Positions 34,486 to 44,433 of a stretch of DNA of 64,000 nucleotides are shown here, piece by piece. A program made the translations under genes and the position numbers. Source of the DNA: Viola odorata (taxonomy: Eukaryota > Streptophyta > Magnoliopsida > Malpighiales > Violaceae); assembly GCA_963691705.1 (NCBI GenBank), contig OY829539.1, forward strand, positions 60,796,327 through 60,860,326. Direction: 5' to 3'. The notes below the pieces were generated by a model. It saw only the letters and a list, made by a program, of their open reading frames with translations, was not told where the DNA came from and made no database searches. Positions within the stretch are counted from its first letter, which is position 1. Every line of letters begins with the position of its first letter.

Positions 34486-35560
34486 TCGTGTGGAGGTTCA
34501 AAACCCCACCTTTCAAACTTTTGTGTGGCAGTTCAAACCCCACTCTTCAAACTTTCAAGTGGCAGTTCAAAACCCCACCTTTCAAACTTTTGTGTGGTGG
34601 TTCAAAACCCCACATATCAAAATTTTGTGTGGAGGTTCAAAACCCCACATTTCAAAAATTTGTGTGGCGGTTCAAACCCCACTCTTTAAACTTTGTGTGG
34701 TGGTTCAAAACCCCACATATCAAAACTTTCTGTGGCGGTTCAAACCCCACTCTTCAAACTTTGTGTGGTGGTTCAAAACCCCACATATCAAAACTTTGTG
34801 TGGTGGTTCAAAACCCCACCTGTCAAATTTTGCGTGGCGGTCCAAAACCCCACCTTTCAATAAACTTTGTGTAGCGGTTCAAAACCCCACATGTCAAAAC
34901 TTCGTGTGGCGGTTCAAAACCCCACCTGTCAAATTTTGCGTGGTGGTCCAAAACCCCACCTTTCAATAAACTTTGTGTGGCGGTTCAAAACCCCACCTGT
35001 CAAATTTTGCGTGGCGGTCCAAAACCCCACCTTTCAATAAACTTTGTGTGGCGGTTCATAACCCCACATGTCAAAACTTTGTGTGGCGGTTCAAAACCCC
35101 ACCTGTCAAATTTTGCGTGGAGGTCCAAAACCCCACCTTTCAATAAATTTGTGTGGCGGTTCAAAACCCCACATATCAAAACTTTGTGTGGCGGTTCAAA
35201 ACCCCACCTGTCAAATTTTGTGTGGCGGTTCAAAACCCCACATGTCAATAAACTTTGTGTGGCGGTTCAAAACTCCACCTTTCGAACCTTTGTGTGGCGG
35301 TTCAAAACCCCACCTTTCGAACCTTCGTGTGGTGGTTAAAAACCCCACCTTTCAAAATTTAGTGTGGTGGTTCAAAACCCCACCTTTCAGAATTTCGTGT
35401 GGCGGTTCAAAACCCTACCTTTCAAAATTTAGTGTGGCGGTTCAAGACCCCACCTTTCAAAATTTAGTGTGGCGGTTCAAGACCCCACCTTTCAAACTTT
35501 AGTGTGGCGGTTCAAAACCCCACATTTTAAAATTCCAAAACCCCACCTTCCAGAATTTTG
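34486..35560 (+). repeat. Tandem repeat array, ~34-37-bp unit, about 30 copies
   Basis: The unit is GTGTGGCGGTTCAAAACC followed by CCACMTNTCAAAACTTT with small length changes. Each unit can form a short imperfect hairpin (GTGTGG with CCCCAC). Several long open frames (up to 197 codons) run through it only because the unit lacks stops; they encode repeats of the same peptide and are rejected as genes. Confidence 0.95.
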
Positions 35561-35579
35561 TATGGTGGTTCAAAATCTA

Positions 35580-35765
35580 CTTTTTTTGTCGTGTTGTGTA
35601 GTGACATGGTCACTCACATCTAGTTGTGTTGTGTGACGACGTGGTCGTCCACTTCTCAGTTGTGTCGCGGTGACTTGGTCACCCATTTCTCATTCATTGT
35701 GTCGTGGTGACTTGGTCACCCGTGATGGTGTGACGCCTTGGTCGTCCACTTTTCATTTCTATTGC
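35580..35765 (+). repeat. Degenerate repeat with GTGACTTGGTCACCC words
   Basis: About four copies of a unit with GTGACTTGGTCACCC (GTGAC/GTCAC inverted) alternating with CGACGTGGTCGTCCAC. The same family returns at about 37021-37115. Confidence 0.75.
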
Positions 35766-35869
35766 AACATGCCTTTTCAGACATTTAAATTCGCACAGGT
35801 AAGCCAAAGGTACGTTCCATTTCCTGCAATTTACTTTTCTGTAATTTACTTTCCCGCAATTTACTTTCC

Positions 35870-36262
35870 TGCATTGAATGTTGACGCGGCTCAGTCCCGC
35901 AACATGCGTCTGTTATGCTTTTGTTTGAATGTTGACGCGGCTCAGTCCCGCAACATGCGTCCGTTTGGATGTTGACGGGGCTCAATCCCGCAACATGCAT
36001 CTGTTATGCTTTTGTTTGAATGTTCACGCGGCTCAGTCCCACAACATGCGTCTGTTATGCTTTTGTTTGAATGTTGACGCGGCTCAGTCCCGCAACATGC
36101 ATCTGTTTGGATGTTGACGCGGCTCAGTCCCGCAACATGCGTTTGTTTGAATGTGGACGCGACTCAGTCCCGCAACATGCACCTGTTTGGATGTTAACGA
36201 GGCTCAGTCTCGCAACATGCGTCTGCTTGAGTGTTGATGTGGCTCAGTCCCATAACACGCGT
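35870..36262 (+). repeat. Tandem repeat array, ~40-52-bp unit, about nine copies
   Basis: The unit GAATGTTGACGCGGCTCAGT plus CCCGCAACATGCGTCTG occurs in two lengths, one with an extra TTATGCTTTTG. A relative (GAATGTTGTAAGCGGTTCGT) occurs twice at about 37130-37205. Confidence 0.9.
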
Positions 36263-36274
36263 CTTTACATTTTT

Positions 36275-36350
36275 CGCACTTTACTTTTCTGCACAAGGTA
36301 TGGACTGCGAGTGCTACCCTCGCCCTACCTGATTTACTTTTCCGCATTTA
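36275..36350 (+). repeat. Single unit of a ~50-bp family shared with 37290-37470
   Basis: AAGGTATGGACTGCGAGTGC plus TACCCTCGCCCTACCTGATT occurs once here and three times at 37290-37470. Confidence 0.8.
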
Positions 36351-36354
36351 CATT

Positions 36355-36880
36355 TTTCGCATCCATCAGCTACGGCCTACGAGTACGATCCTTGACGTAG
36401 CTGAAGTTTACTTTTCTGTATTTACTTTTTCTGCATCAATCAGCGACGGCCTACGAGTGCGACCCTCGACGTAGCTGATGTTTATCTTTCTGCATTTAAT
36501 TTTCTGCATCATCAGCGACGGCCTACGAGTGCGACCCTCGACGTAGCTGATGTTTACTTTTCTGTACTTACTTTTCTGCATCAATCAGCGACGGCCTACG
36601 AGTGCGACCCTCGACGTAGCTGATGTTTACTTTTTCTGCATCAATCAGCGACGGCCTACGAGTGCGACCCTCGACGGCGCTGAAGTTTATTTCCCTGCAT
36701 CATCAGCTACGGCCTACGAGTGCGACCCTCGACGTAGTTGAAGTTTACTTTTCTGCATCATCAGCGACGGCCTACGAGTGCGACCCTCAACGGTGCTGAA
36801 GTTTACTTTTCTGCATCATTAGCTACGGCCTACGAGTGCGACCCTCGATGTAGTTGAAGTTTACTTTTCTGCATCGACGT
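36355..36880 (+). repeat. Tandem repeat array, ~57-76-bp unit, eight copies
   Basis: The unit CATCAGCKACGGCCTACGAG plus TGCGACCCTCGACGTAGCTG is followed by a variable TTTACTTTTCTGCATT spacer. The spacer word TTTACTTTTCTGCA is shared by the neighbouring families. Confidence 0.92.
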
Positions 36881-37289
36881 CTGAGACTTGCGGTGTCCCC
36901 GTTCAGATGTCAATTTCATTTCCTGCACAGAGGTCTGACAATTGCGGTGTCCCCGCTCGGATCTCAAGTTATATTTCTGCAATCTACCCAGGTCAAAATT
37001 CTCCAATCACCCATTTCACTTTTCAGTTGTGCCGTGGTGACTTAGTCACCCGTGTTGTTGTGACGACTTGGTCATCCACTTTTCAGTCATATCGTGCGGT
37101 GACTTGGTCACCCACTTGCCAACAGGTCTGTTGAATGTTGTAAGCGGTTCGTCCCCACAACATGCGTCTTTTGAATATTGTAAGTGGTTCGTCCCCACAC
37201 CCTGTCTGTTACGCTTATCTCTCAAGATAGTTTTTATTTCGATGATTCATCCCCTTCAATAATTTTCCCCAACATATCATGCACGCATC

Positions 37290-37470
37290 TACTTTTCTGC
37301 ACGAAGGTATGGACTGCGAGTGCTACCCTCGCCCTGCCTGATTTACTTTTCTGCACAAGGTACGGACTGCGAGTGCTACCCTCGCCCTGCCTAATTTACT
37401 TTTCTGCACAAGGTACGGACTGCGAGTGCTACCCTCGCCCTACTTGATTTACATTTCTGCATTTACTTTT
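37290..37470 (+). repeat. Tandem repeat array, ~50-bp unit, three copies
   Basis: The unit CTGCACAAGGTACGGACTGC plus GAGTGCTACCCTCGCCCT has the same spacer word as above. It lies 180 bp before the polypurine tract. Confidence 0.9.
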
Positions 37471-37635
37471 CATCCCATTATCAGGGACAAGTCACTTACA
37501 TTTCTGCATCCACTTTTCATCCCATTATCAGGGAGTGCATTTACATTTTGTATCTTTTCAAACCATTGCTGGTTCGGGAGCAACCATCTTTACTGCTCAT
37601 CAAAAATCTCGGTTACACCGAATTTTTGATAGGAC

Positions 37636-37652
37636 AGTAAAGAGGGGGCGAC
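37636..37652 (+). promoter_or_regulatory. Polypurine tract of the outer Tat/Ogre-like element
   Basis: AGTAAAGAGGGGGCGAC stands directly before an LTR starting TGTTGCTACCC, the classical arrangement in Tat/Ogre elements, and gives plus orientation. Confidence 0.85.
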
Positions 37653-39174
37653 TGTTGCTACCCGATTTTGGATTTTAAACCTTTCGTCACCTCATATTCA
37701 TTTTTTTCTCTTCATTCGTCATATTATTAACCTTATTTATATTTATTATTGACGTTTATTTACTATTTATCATTTTCATCGCATTTCCCGTCATTTCATA
37801 TTTTTGTCGCATTTTAATGTTTTTTTTCGCTTGTATCCTAGAGTGAGCATTCCCGCCCATTTTTCATGTTTTACATCTTTTACTCGCATCATCTTGTCTG
37901 TTGATTTTTATTTCATATTTTGGTATTTTTTATTCGAATTATTCATCAGTTTTGAGCAAGCTTTCCCGTACCATCTGCTCGAACCGAATAAAATAAACAT
38001 TCATCATCTTTCCCTCACACCCGCTCCCATCACCAATTAATTCACTGCACCCTCGCCTCTCTGCCTAAAAACATAGCCATCTCCATTTTTCTTCACCTCC
38101 CTCGTCCAACTCCCATCACTCGTCATCTCTCCCTCTCCATTTTTCAAAAAGCCTACTTCCTCTCAACTCATCCATCCTCTCTCAGCAAATCTCCTCGAGC
38201 CTCACCCTCTCCATTTTCTAAGCCTACTATCTAACCATCATCATCATCATCTCTACTCCCTGATCCATCACTCAATCTCCATTTCTCCCTCTATAAATAG
38301 CCAAGAATTCCAACATGAAAGGGGGGATGGAGGCACCAATTCACACACACGCTGCAAAATTAAAACCAAGTACCCAACAAATTCCATTCAACCCATTGCA
38401 AAATTAAAATCAAGACACCCAATTTGAAAATTCCATCCTCCGTAAGACCAATACCGATTTAAAATTACCAACCAGCCATCACCGCAGCCACGCCACAGCC
38501 ACCGCTGCTGCCCAACCAGCCACGCCAAATCACCACCGCGGCTGACCCATCACAACCATCGCTGTTGCCACCACTCAATCGGCCACCCAATCAATCCCAA
38601 CACCTCGCCACATCCCGCAGCCACCACCGCATCACCCACCGCTGCATCCCGCAGCCACCACCGCATCACACACTGAAACAAATCCTGACCACACACAGCC
38701 GTTTCCACCAAAAATCAATCCAAAACCAATTACCTAACCAATCAATCCAAACAAGAAAAGAAAGAAGAAGAAAGAACAGGGGAGTAAAAGGAAGGACATC
38801 ATAGCTATCAGGAAAAGAAAAGAAAAATAAAGAAAAGAGAAAGGAAAAAGGAGAGGAGTGTGCGTTTGAGAAAAGGGAAAGGAATAAAAGAAAAGGGAAA
38901 GAAAGCAACAGAGGGAGAGCTGGGCCGTGTCTGGCCCAGCTGGAGGAGAAGAGTGGGCTACCTAGCAGCCCACGCGGTGAAGGAAAGGCCAGCCCAGCCG
39001 GGCCTTTTGGCCCACAACTATAGGCCTTGGCCCACAACTATAGGTCTGGCCCAAGGTACGCTTATGGGTCATACACACAGGCCCGTGAAGTAGAGAGAAG
39101 ACACGTCTAGGGCTAGACACTGAGAAGTCTGCCCTAACCGGTTTCTTGCCCTAGCCAGATTGGACCAAACGACA
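37653..39174 (+). repeat. LTR of the outer Tat/Ogre-like element
   Basis: 1522 bp from TGTTGCTACCC to CGACA. A TATA box (CTATAAATAG, about 38291-38300) lies 640 bp in. C-rich CCACCGC/CCGCAGCC sequence at 38470-38680 and purine-rich sequence at 38750-38930 follow. It has a polypurine tract on its left and a primer-site-like sequence on its right. The 79- and 77-codon frames here are not recognised. Confidence 0.85.
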
Positions 39175-39187
39175 TGGTGACTCTGTA
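39175..39187 (+). promoter_or_regulatory. Degenerate primer binding site after the outer LTR
   Basis: TGGTGACTCTG follows the LTR immediately. It equals the tRNA-Arg-type site of Ogre elements (TGGCGACTCCG) with two C-to-T changes. Confidence 0.6.
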
Positions 39188-40053
39188 CCAGGTGCCTACT
39201 CTATTCCATGGCCTCACGTTAGTTATTACCATGGAAATGACAATATTCATGAGAACACATGCAAATAGGTGATCAAACTACCAACAAATCTCACACGAAA
39301 TGACAATAAAATGGCAAGAAAGCGGATACAACAATGAACACGTTTTAAGAACACTTTGACCTCCCAACTATCCTCTTGCAATCCTTAAAACACCCCAGTC
39401 AAGACTAAGAGATTTAGCCACTCATGCTGGAAATCATGCACAAGATAGATGGAGAAAGCAACATAAACAGAGAAGAGGTGCAGATGAAAACGAAAATCTG
39501 GATTAAAAACTAATTGGAGCTTGGGGCTCCAATTTCTGGAAAAATAAAGGAAGAACAGATCCCAATGTTAGAGAGGTGGCTACAATGATTGAAAACCCTA
39601 AAAAGATAGAAAATGTACTAAAGAGTAGCCTCCCTCTTTTAACCTAAAGTTAAGGTTCTATATATAGCCTAACAACCCCACTAGGGGACAAAAATGGCAG
39701 GGAGGAATATTCTATGCTGAGCTGGACGATTTGCACATGGAATCCTGCTAGAATCTTTTTAGCATCTTTGGTCAAGCGTCATCCGAAAAGAAACATCCAC
39801 GTGCTTCGTCTAGGCCTAGACATAAGATCTCGTCTAGGTCCCGACGGTAGGTCTCGACAACAAAACGGCATCTAGGGTTCGACGATGAAGAAATGGCAAA
39901 AATGCATCCAAATGGCACGCTTTTCATTAAGTTTCTCCCTTTAGTCCAAATCTACAAAGTGGTTGGAAAACAAGCCAAATTAGTAGTATCAAGTGTGAAA
40001 TTAGACCTAAAAGAGAGGGGAAAATATGCATAAAAAGGCATCATATTAATAGT
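39188..40053 (-). mobile_element. Truncated Athila-type LTR, minus strand
   Basis: On the minus strand it begins TGATGCC at 40053 and runs through U3 text and a TATA box (TATATATAG, about 39658) with the same order of landmarks as the Athila-2 LTR (GTGCCTACT..., CAATCCTTAAAA..., ACTAAGAGATTTAGCC). The part equivalent to the last ~700 bp of that LTR is missing at the 39187 junction. No polypurine tract lies at its right, so it is a solo or broken LTR. Confidence 0.65.
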
Positions 40054-42833
40054 CGTAATAGGTGTTAGTCATGAAACTATTATCACTATTATAAATAAAT
40101 AAACTATTCTAATTTTAAAATATTTTTTTATTAGATTAGGATAATATTTTTTCATACTTTTATATATGACTCATGTGCACATTTTTTTTGATAGATAGGT
40201 AGGATCCAGACTTGTGTCATTTAATTTTTATATTTAATTTAAAGATTCAAAAGGTTACTTATTGTAATGATATCTTATCTCAAGGTTAATTTAACTTTAA
40301 CGTTCTAATGACTTTAATTTTACAATAAATATTTATTTAATATATTTTATGTATCTATTATATGTTATCTTGATTACGTAGATCATGTGTTCCATCCATG
40401 ATATAACCAATTTTGTTTTTAAAATTTTTTTATTACTTTACCTAGCACATATTTTAGGGTAAACTACATAATTTTTTTATAGTTTTAAAAATCTTTCACT
40501 TCAGACACAGTAGTTTTAAGACTTACATTAGAAACCCTATAATATCCTAAAAAGTTTTAATATAAACATTACACGTTGTTAAAAAATAAAAAGAAATGGT
40601 AAAAAGTTTAAAAAAACTTATAAATATTGGAGGAAAATGTATAACCATAACTATTTGATAATTAAATTATAAAATATTAATTTTCAGTATCCCTTTTTAA
40701 TTATCTAACTTAATCCTTTTATATTGTTAAAACTCATTAATCAACTTTTTTCATTGAATTAATTTTAGGAAAAGTTATAAATTCTTTTTTTATTTATCAC
40801 TTATAGTTATTTTATGATTTTCTTAACTTTAAAAATAATTTTATTTCTGAAAAAATAAACCATGTACTACCTTCAAATTATAGTTAAATAATTAAAATAA
40901 AATAAATACTATTTACCCATGTAGAAAATATTTTACGTACAATATATAATATTTCTTTCATAAAAATAAAAAATGTAAATTATTTTGATAATATATGGAT
41001 AATATTGTCAATACTTGTAAATAACTTCTCAATTATTCTCATAAATATTGTTCTATATTTTACAATATAATTTATGTTAGAAAAAATATAAATACTTCCA
41101 TTTATTTGTCACTTTTATCTAGTTTATATTTCTTTAACATTCTTAAAATCAATCTCTTTACTAAATTAAAATAATAAAATAAAATAAAATAAAAAATATT
41201 AACTTGAATAAAAAATATTATTTTTAAAATAATATAATAATACTTACAATAATTTACATTTAAAAATAGATCAAGATATTTTTTTTATATTTAACATATA
41301 ATTTACATTTACAAATAGATTAACTTATATTTTACTCATTGTAACTGTTTTCGAATTCCATATTTTTAAGGATATTTCTCACATTGTAGCCCCACCAGTA
41401 CATTACATATATTGATCTCCCGCAACCTCTTTGAATATAGTCAGGAACATGTTGGTAATCAACCAAAAAAATATTTTTCTCTCATGCCAATTTCACAAAA
41501 AATGATAAATTTTAAAAATATATAAAAGTAAAAGTTCACAAAAATAATTTCATAAGAAGATAGTTTCGGTATTTAACATATTTGGGTTATTCAATAAATT
41601 ATCTTTCTCTTTTGTATTTTAGCATTTCAATTATTAAGTTATTTAATTAAATATTTTTGTTAATTATAATTTAATATTATGATGTGAATATTTCATAATA
41701 GAAAATCACCTTCTTTCATTTTTCATACTATAAAAAAAATTAAAATAAATTTAAAGTCTAAAGAATTAATTTAATATACACTCATTATTTATAACTTTAA
41801 TATTAAGTCATTTAAAAAAAAAGATATAGTTTATACAAATATAATTTATTTTTGCTAACTTTCTTAACTCACAATACTGAGTATATTTTTCTATGATAAA
41901 TTATTTACTAATTTCAAATTCTTACTAAAAGTAACTTATATAATAATACTTTATTAATTGAAAAATAAAAGTGCATTACTTAATTGAAAAAATAATTTAT
42001 AAGTTTACTATTATTATTATTAGTGTTATTTTAAAATATTATTATAAGCTACTCCCATGTAATTTTTTAAGAGATTAACGAATGCAGCAAACTCGATTTT
42101 ATTTCCACTTTTACCATATAGAAAATATATAATATTTTTTATTTTAAAGTTTGTGTTGTTGTTTAGCTTGAAATTGAAAACATCATTTAGTTTTTATCTA
42201 AAAAAAATATAAAAATCTCAAAAAAAATGCATTTACATAATTATTAAAAATATATTCAAAATTTTTATTTTGTAACATTATCTTTATTTATTATATAATA
42301 ATAATAATTTATTAAGCTTATTGATTAAAACATTAAATATATTTTTAGGTAAACTATATAAAGAAACCCTAAAGTTTACAAAATCTCCCACTTTGAACCC
42401 AATAGTCTTGAAATTTGCAATATAAGCATGCAAATGAGTTGCAATTTTGGTTGAACCATCATATCATTTTTCTGATTTACCTTATAACAAAGGTGGAACC
42501 TGCCATCTAACTTAAATTAGTTATTTGCTATTTTCATGCTTTGAACATCTTTCGTTAAATGATAACATCATTCTACCAGATTTCTAGGTTATTGTTTCCT
42601 GGTTTCTTTTCGAATAATCCTGAATATCATGTAATGAAAAATATCCTAAGCAAGAAACGATTTATTTCCAAACCTTTTATTTTAGATCCAAATGTAGTTT
42701 TTAGCCACGAGAACATGTGGAGTCAAACAAGGACTAAAAGTTATAATCAATTCACTTATAAATTAAATATTTAAAACTACATCAATTTGTGGATCCAGCT
42801 TTGACTCAATAACAATTGTTTTAATTCTATGGT
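40054..42833. other. AT-rich intergenic DNA, no gene seen
   Basis: About 2.8 kb of very AT-rich sequence with many short A and T runs. No conserved frame, terminal repeat or RNA gene is recognised. The 71-codon frame at 42559-42774 has no family features. Confidence 0.7.
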
Positions 42834-43010
42834 TGATATGGTGTTTAAATGCATGTTTTCCTTATTGATTTTAGTCCCATTTTGAGCATGATACTTCTCA
42901 TTTGCTCCTGTTTTCACCTTATTTGCAGAATTAGACTAAAGATGAGGAATTCGTGGAATTGTTAGCTTTTTGGAGGATTTTCTGCACATTTCCATCGTCG
43001 AGACCTATTT
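42834..43010 (+). mobile_element. Athila-type LTR fragment (U3 start), plus strand
   Basis: Starts TGATATGG and follows the same text plan as the first ~180 bases of the Athila-2 LTR (…GCATGTTTTCC…, TTTGCTCCTGTTTTCACC, TTGCAGAATTAG). The rest of the LTR is absent. Confidence 0.5.
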
Positions 43011-43542
43011 ATTTACTAAAAAAAAAATATTTTGTCATATAATTGTTTAAAAATTTCTAATATTTTCCTTACACTTTTAGATTTTATGTAAAAAAATTAT
43101 ATTTATCCCTCAAAATTTAATTAAACTTTAGTAATTAATAATTTAAAATTTAAGTTAACTATCTTATACTAATGACTTATAAGGAAAAATTTCCTAAACT
43201 TGTTTTATTAACTTTTATAATTTTTTAACAATATTTTGTAAATATTCTATATATGTCAATTCTTATATTAGAAAATAAAATAATAAATAAAAATATAATT
43301 CAATTATTCTATATAGCACCATGTAGCTTTAAAAAATTAGCTTAATTTCCCCTTTAACTTCGTCCCCTACCATGGCTCCGACCCTGAGCGTATAGTATAT
43401 AGAGTATTGGTAATATTTATTCCAAAACTATAATTTCCAACTATGGTCAGGCCCGGAAAATTGCAATATTACCTCCCACAGTACCTTATCAATTAAAGGT
43501 CCAAAACTAATAAAAGGGAGCAGAGACTATCTAGATTCCAAT

Positions 43543-43851
43543 ACCTAATCAATCAGACCAAAAACAAGAACCCGAAATTACTATATGTTTCAAAAGATAA
43601 AAAAAAATGGGATAAAGTTCTCTCCTTTTGTTGATTACTGAAATTTAATTCGTTTTAGTTTTTGCACACCTTTGAAGTTGGGCTCAGCAGCTGCGTTCTT
43701 GTGCATCTTGGCCTCACATTCCAATTTGCCAAACACATTTGGCAGCCGAGCCCCGCGTCACACTTCCTGTTTGCTATACATGTTTGTCCCACCTGATCAC
43801 AACAATTCCATCAGTAACATTGAGATGGATGAGTACGAAAAATGTATAAAA
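43543..43851 (-). repeat. Inverted copy of PI-PLC-like exon 2 and flanking introns (arm 1)
   Basis: 309 bp that is the reverse complement of 44527-44835, with only a handful of differences. It contains all of exon 2 (as 43669-43791, antisense) with pieces of introns 1 and 2. It lies about 470 bp upstream of the gene's TATA box. The 66-codon plus-strand frame here is the antisense of exon 2 and not a gene. Confidence 0.97.
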
Positions 43852-44320
43852 GAGACCTTTTTTGATAATTAAATACGGAGAGTATTTCTCAAATTGTTCA
43901 CGAGTGAACCTTGTCTTTAATTGAGTTAGAATATTCGATTAAAATCACAAGTAAAACTAGAAAGTTCAACCCCACTTGTTTGTCACTTGTTCGTTTGCCC
44001 TAGATTGATATCCATAAGGAATATAGGTCTATTGACTCGACCAAGGAACCTCCATTGCTCGAACTAGGTTGGCTAGTGCTAAACGACTAGCAAGTCTACG
44101 TTGTCAAGGTGAGTCCTATCTTATATCCGCATCGAAAACTAGATCAGAATTACATGCTACGACCCCTAGGCAACTAGGATCGTATCACAACTCCATGTAA
44201 ACCATGCGCACTGTTCATGCACCATCCATCCATCCATGAGATCCATGTGCATTGTCCATGTGCCCATCCACCATGTGGGAATTTTGACATTTTGGTATTA
44301 ATTCATACCAAACATTCATC

Positions 44321-44330
44321 TATAAATAGA
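44321..44330 (+). promoter_or_regulatory. TATA box of the PI-PLC-like gene
   Basis: TATAAATAGA lies 113 bp before the ATG at 44434 with no competing ATG in the short leader. Confidence 0.75.
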
Positions 44331-44433
44331 AGGCTTGGAAGCCATCCGAGAGCAATTCAATTGCAACCAAGGCAATTGAGAGAGTGCAAAGAATTGTAAT
44401 TTTTTGGTGAGTAGAAAATAATTACAACCTAAA

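Noticed and set aside
34228..35502. Long open frames (up to 197 codons) across the 35-bp array on both strands
   Set aside because: They are translations of a repeat unit lacking stops; the same peptide appears in several phases.
34486..35560. Regular repeats with spacers suggesting a CRISPR array
   Set aside because: Units are contiguous with no unique spacers, and the setting is a plant retrotransposon.
43672..43872. 66-codon frame upstream of the PI-PLC-like gene
   Set aside because: It is the antisense strand of the inverted exon 2 copy.
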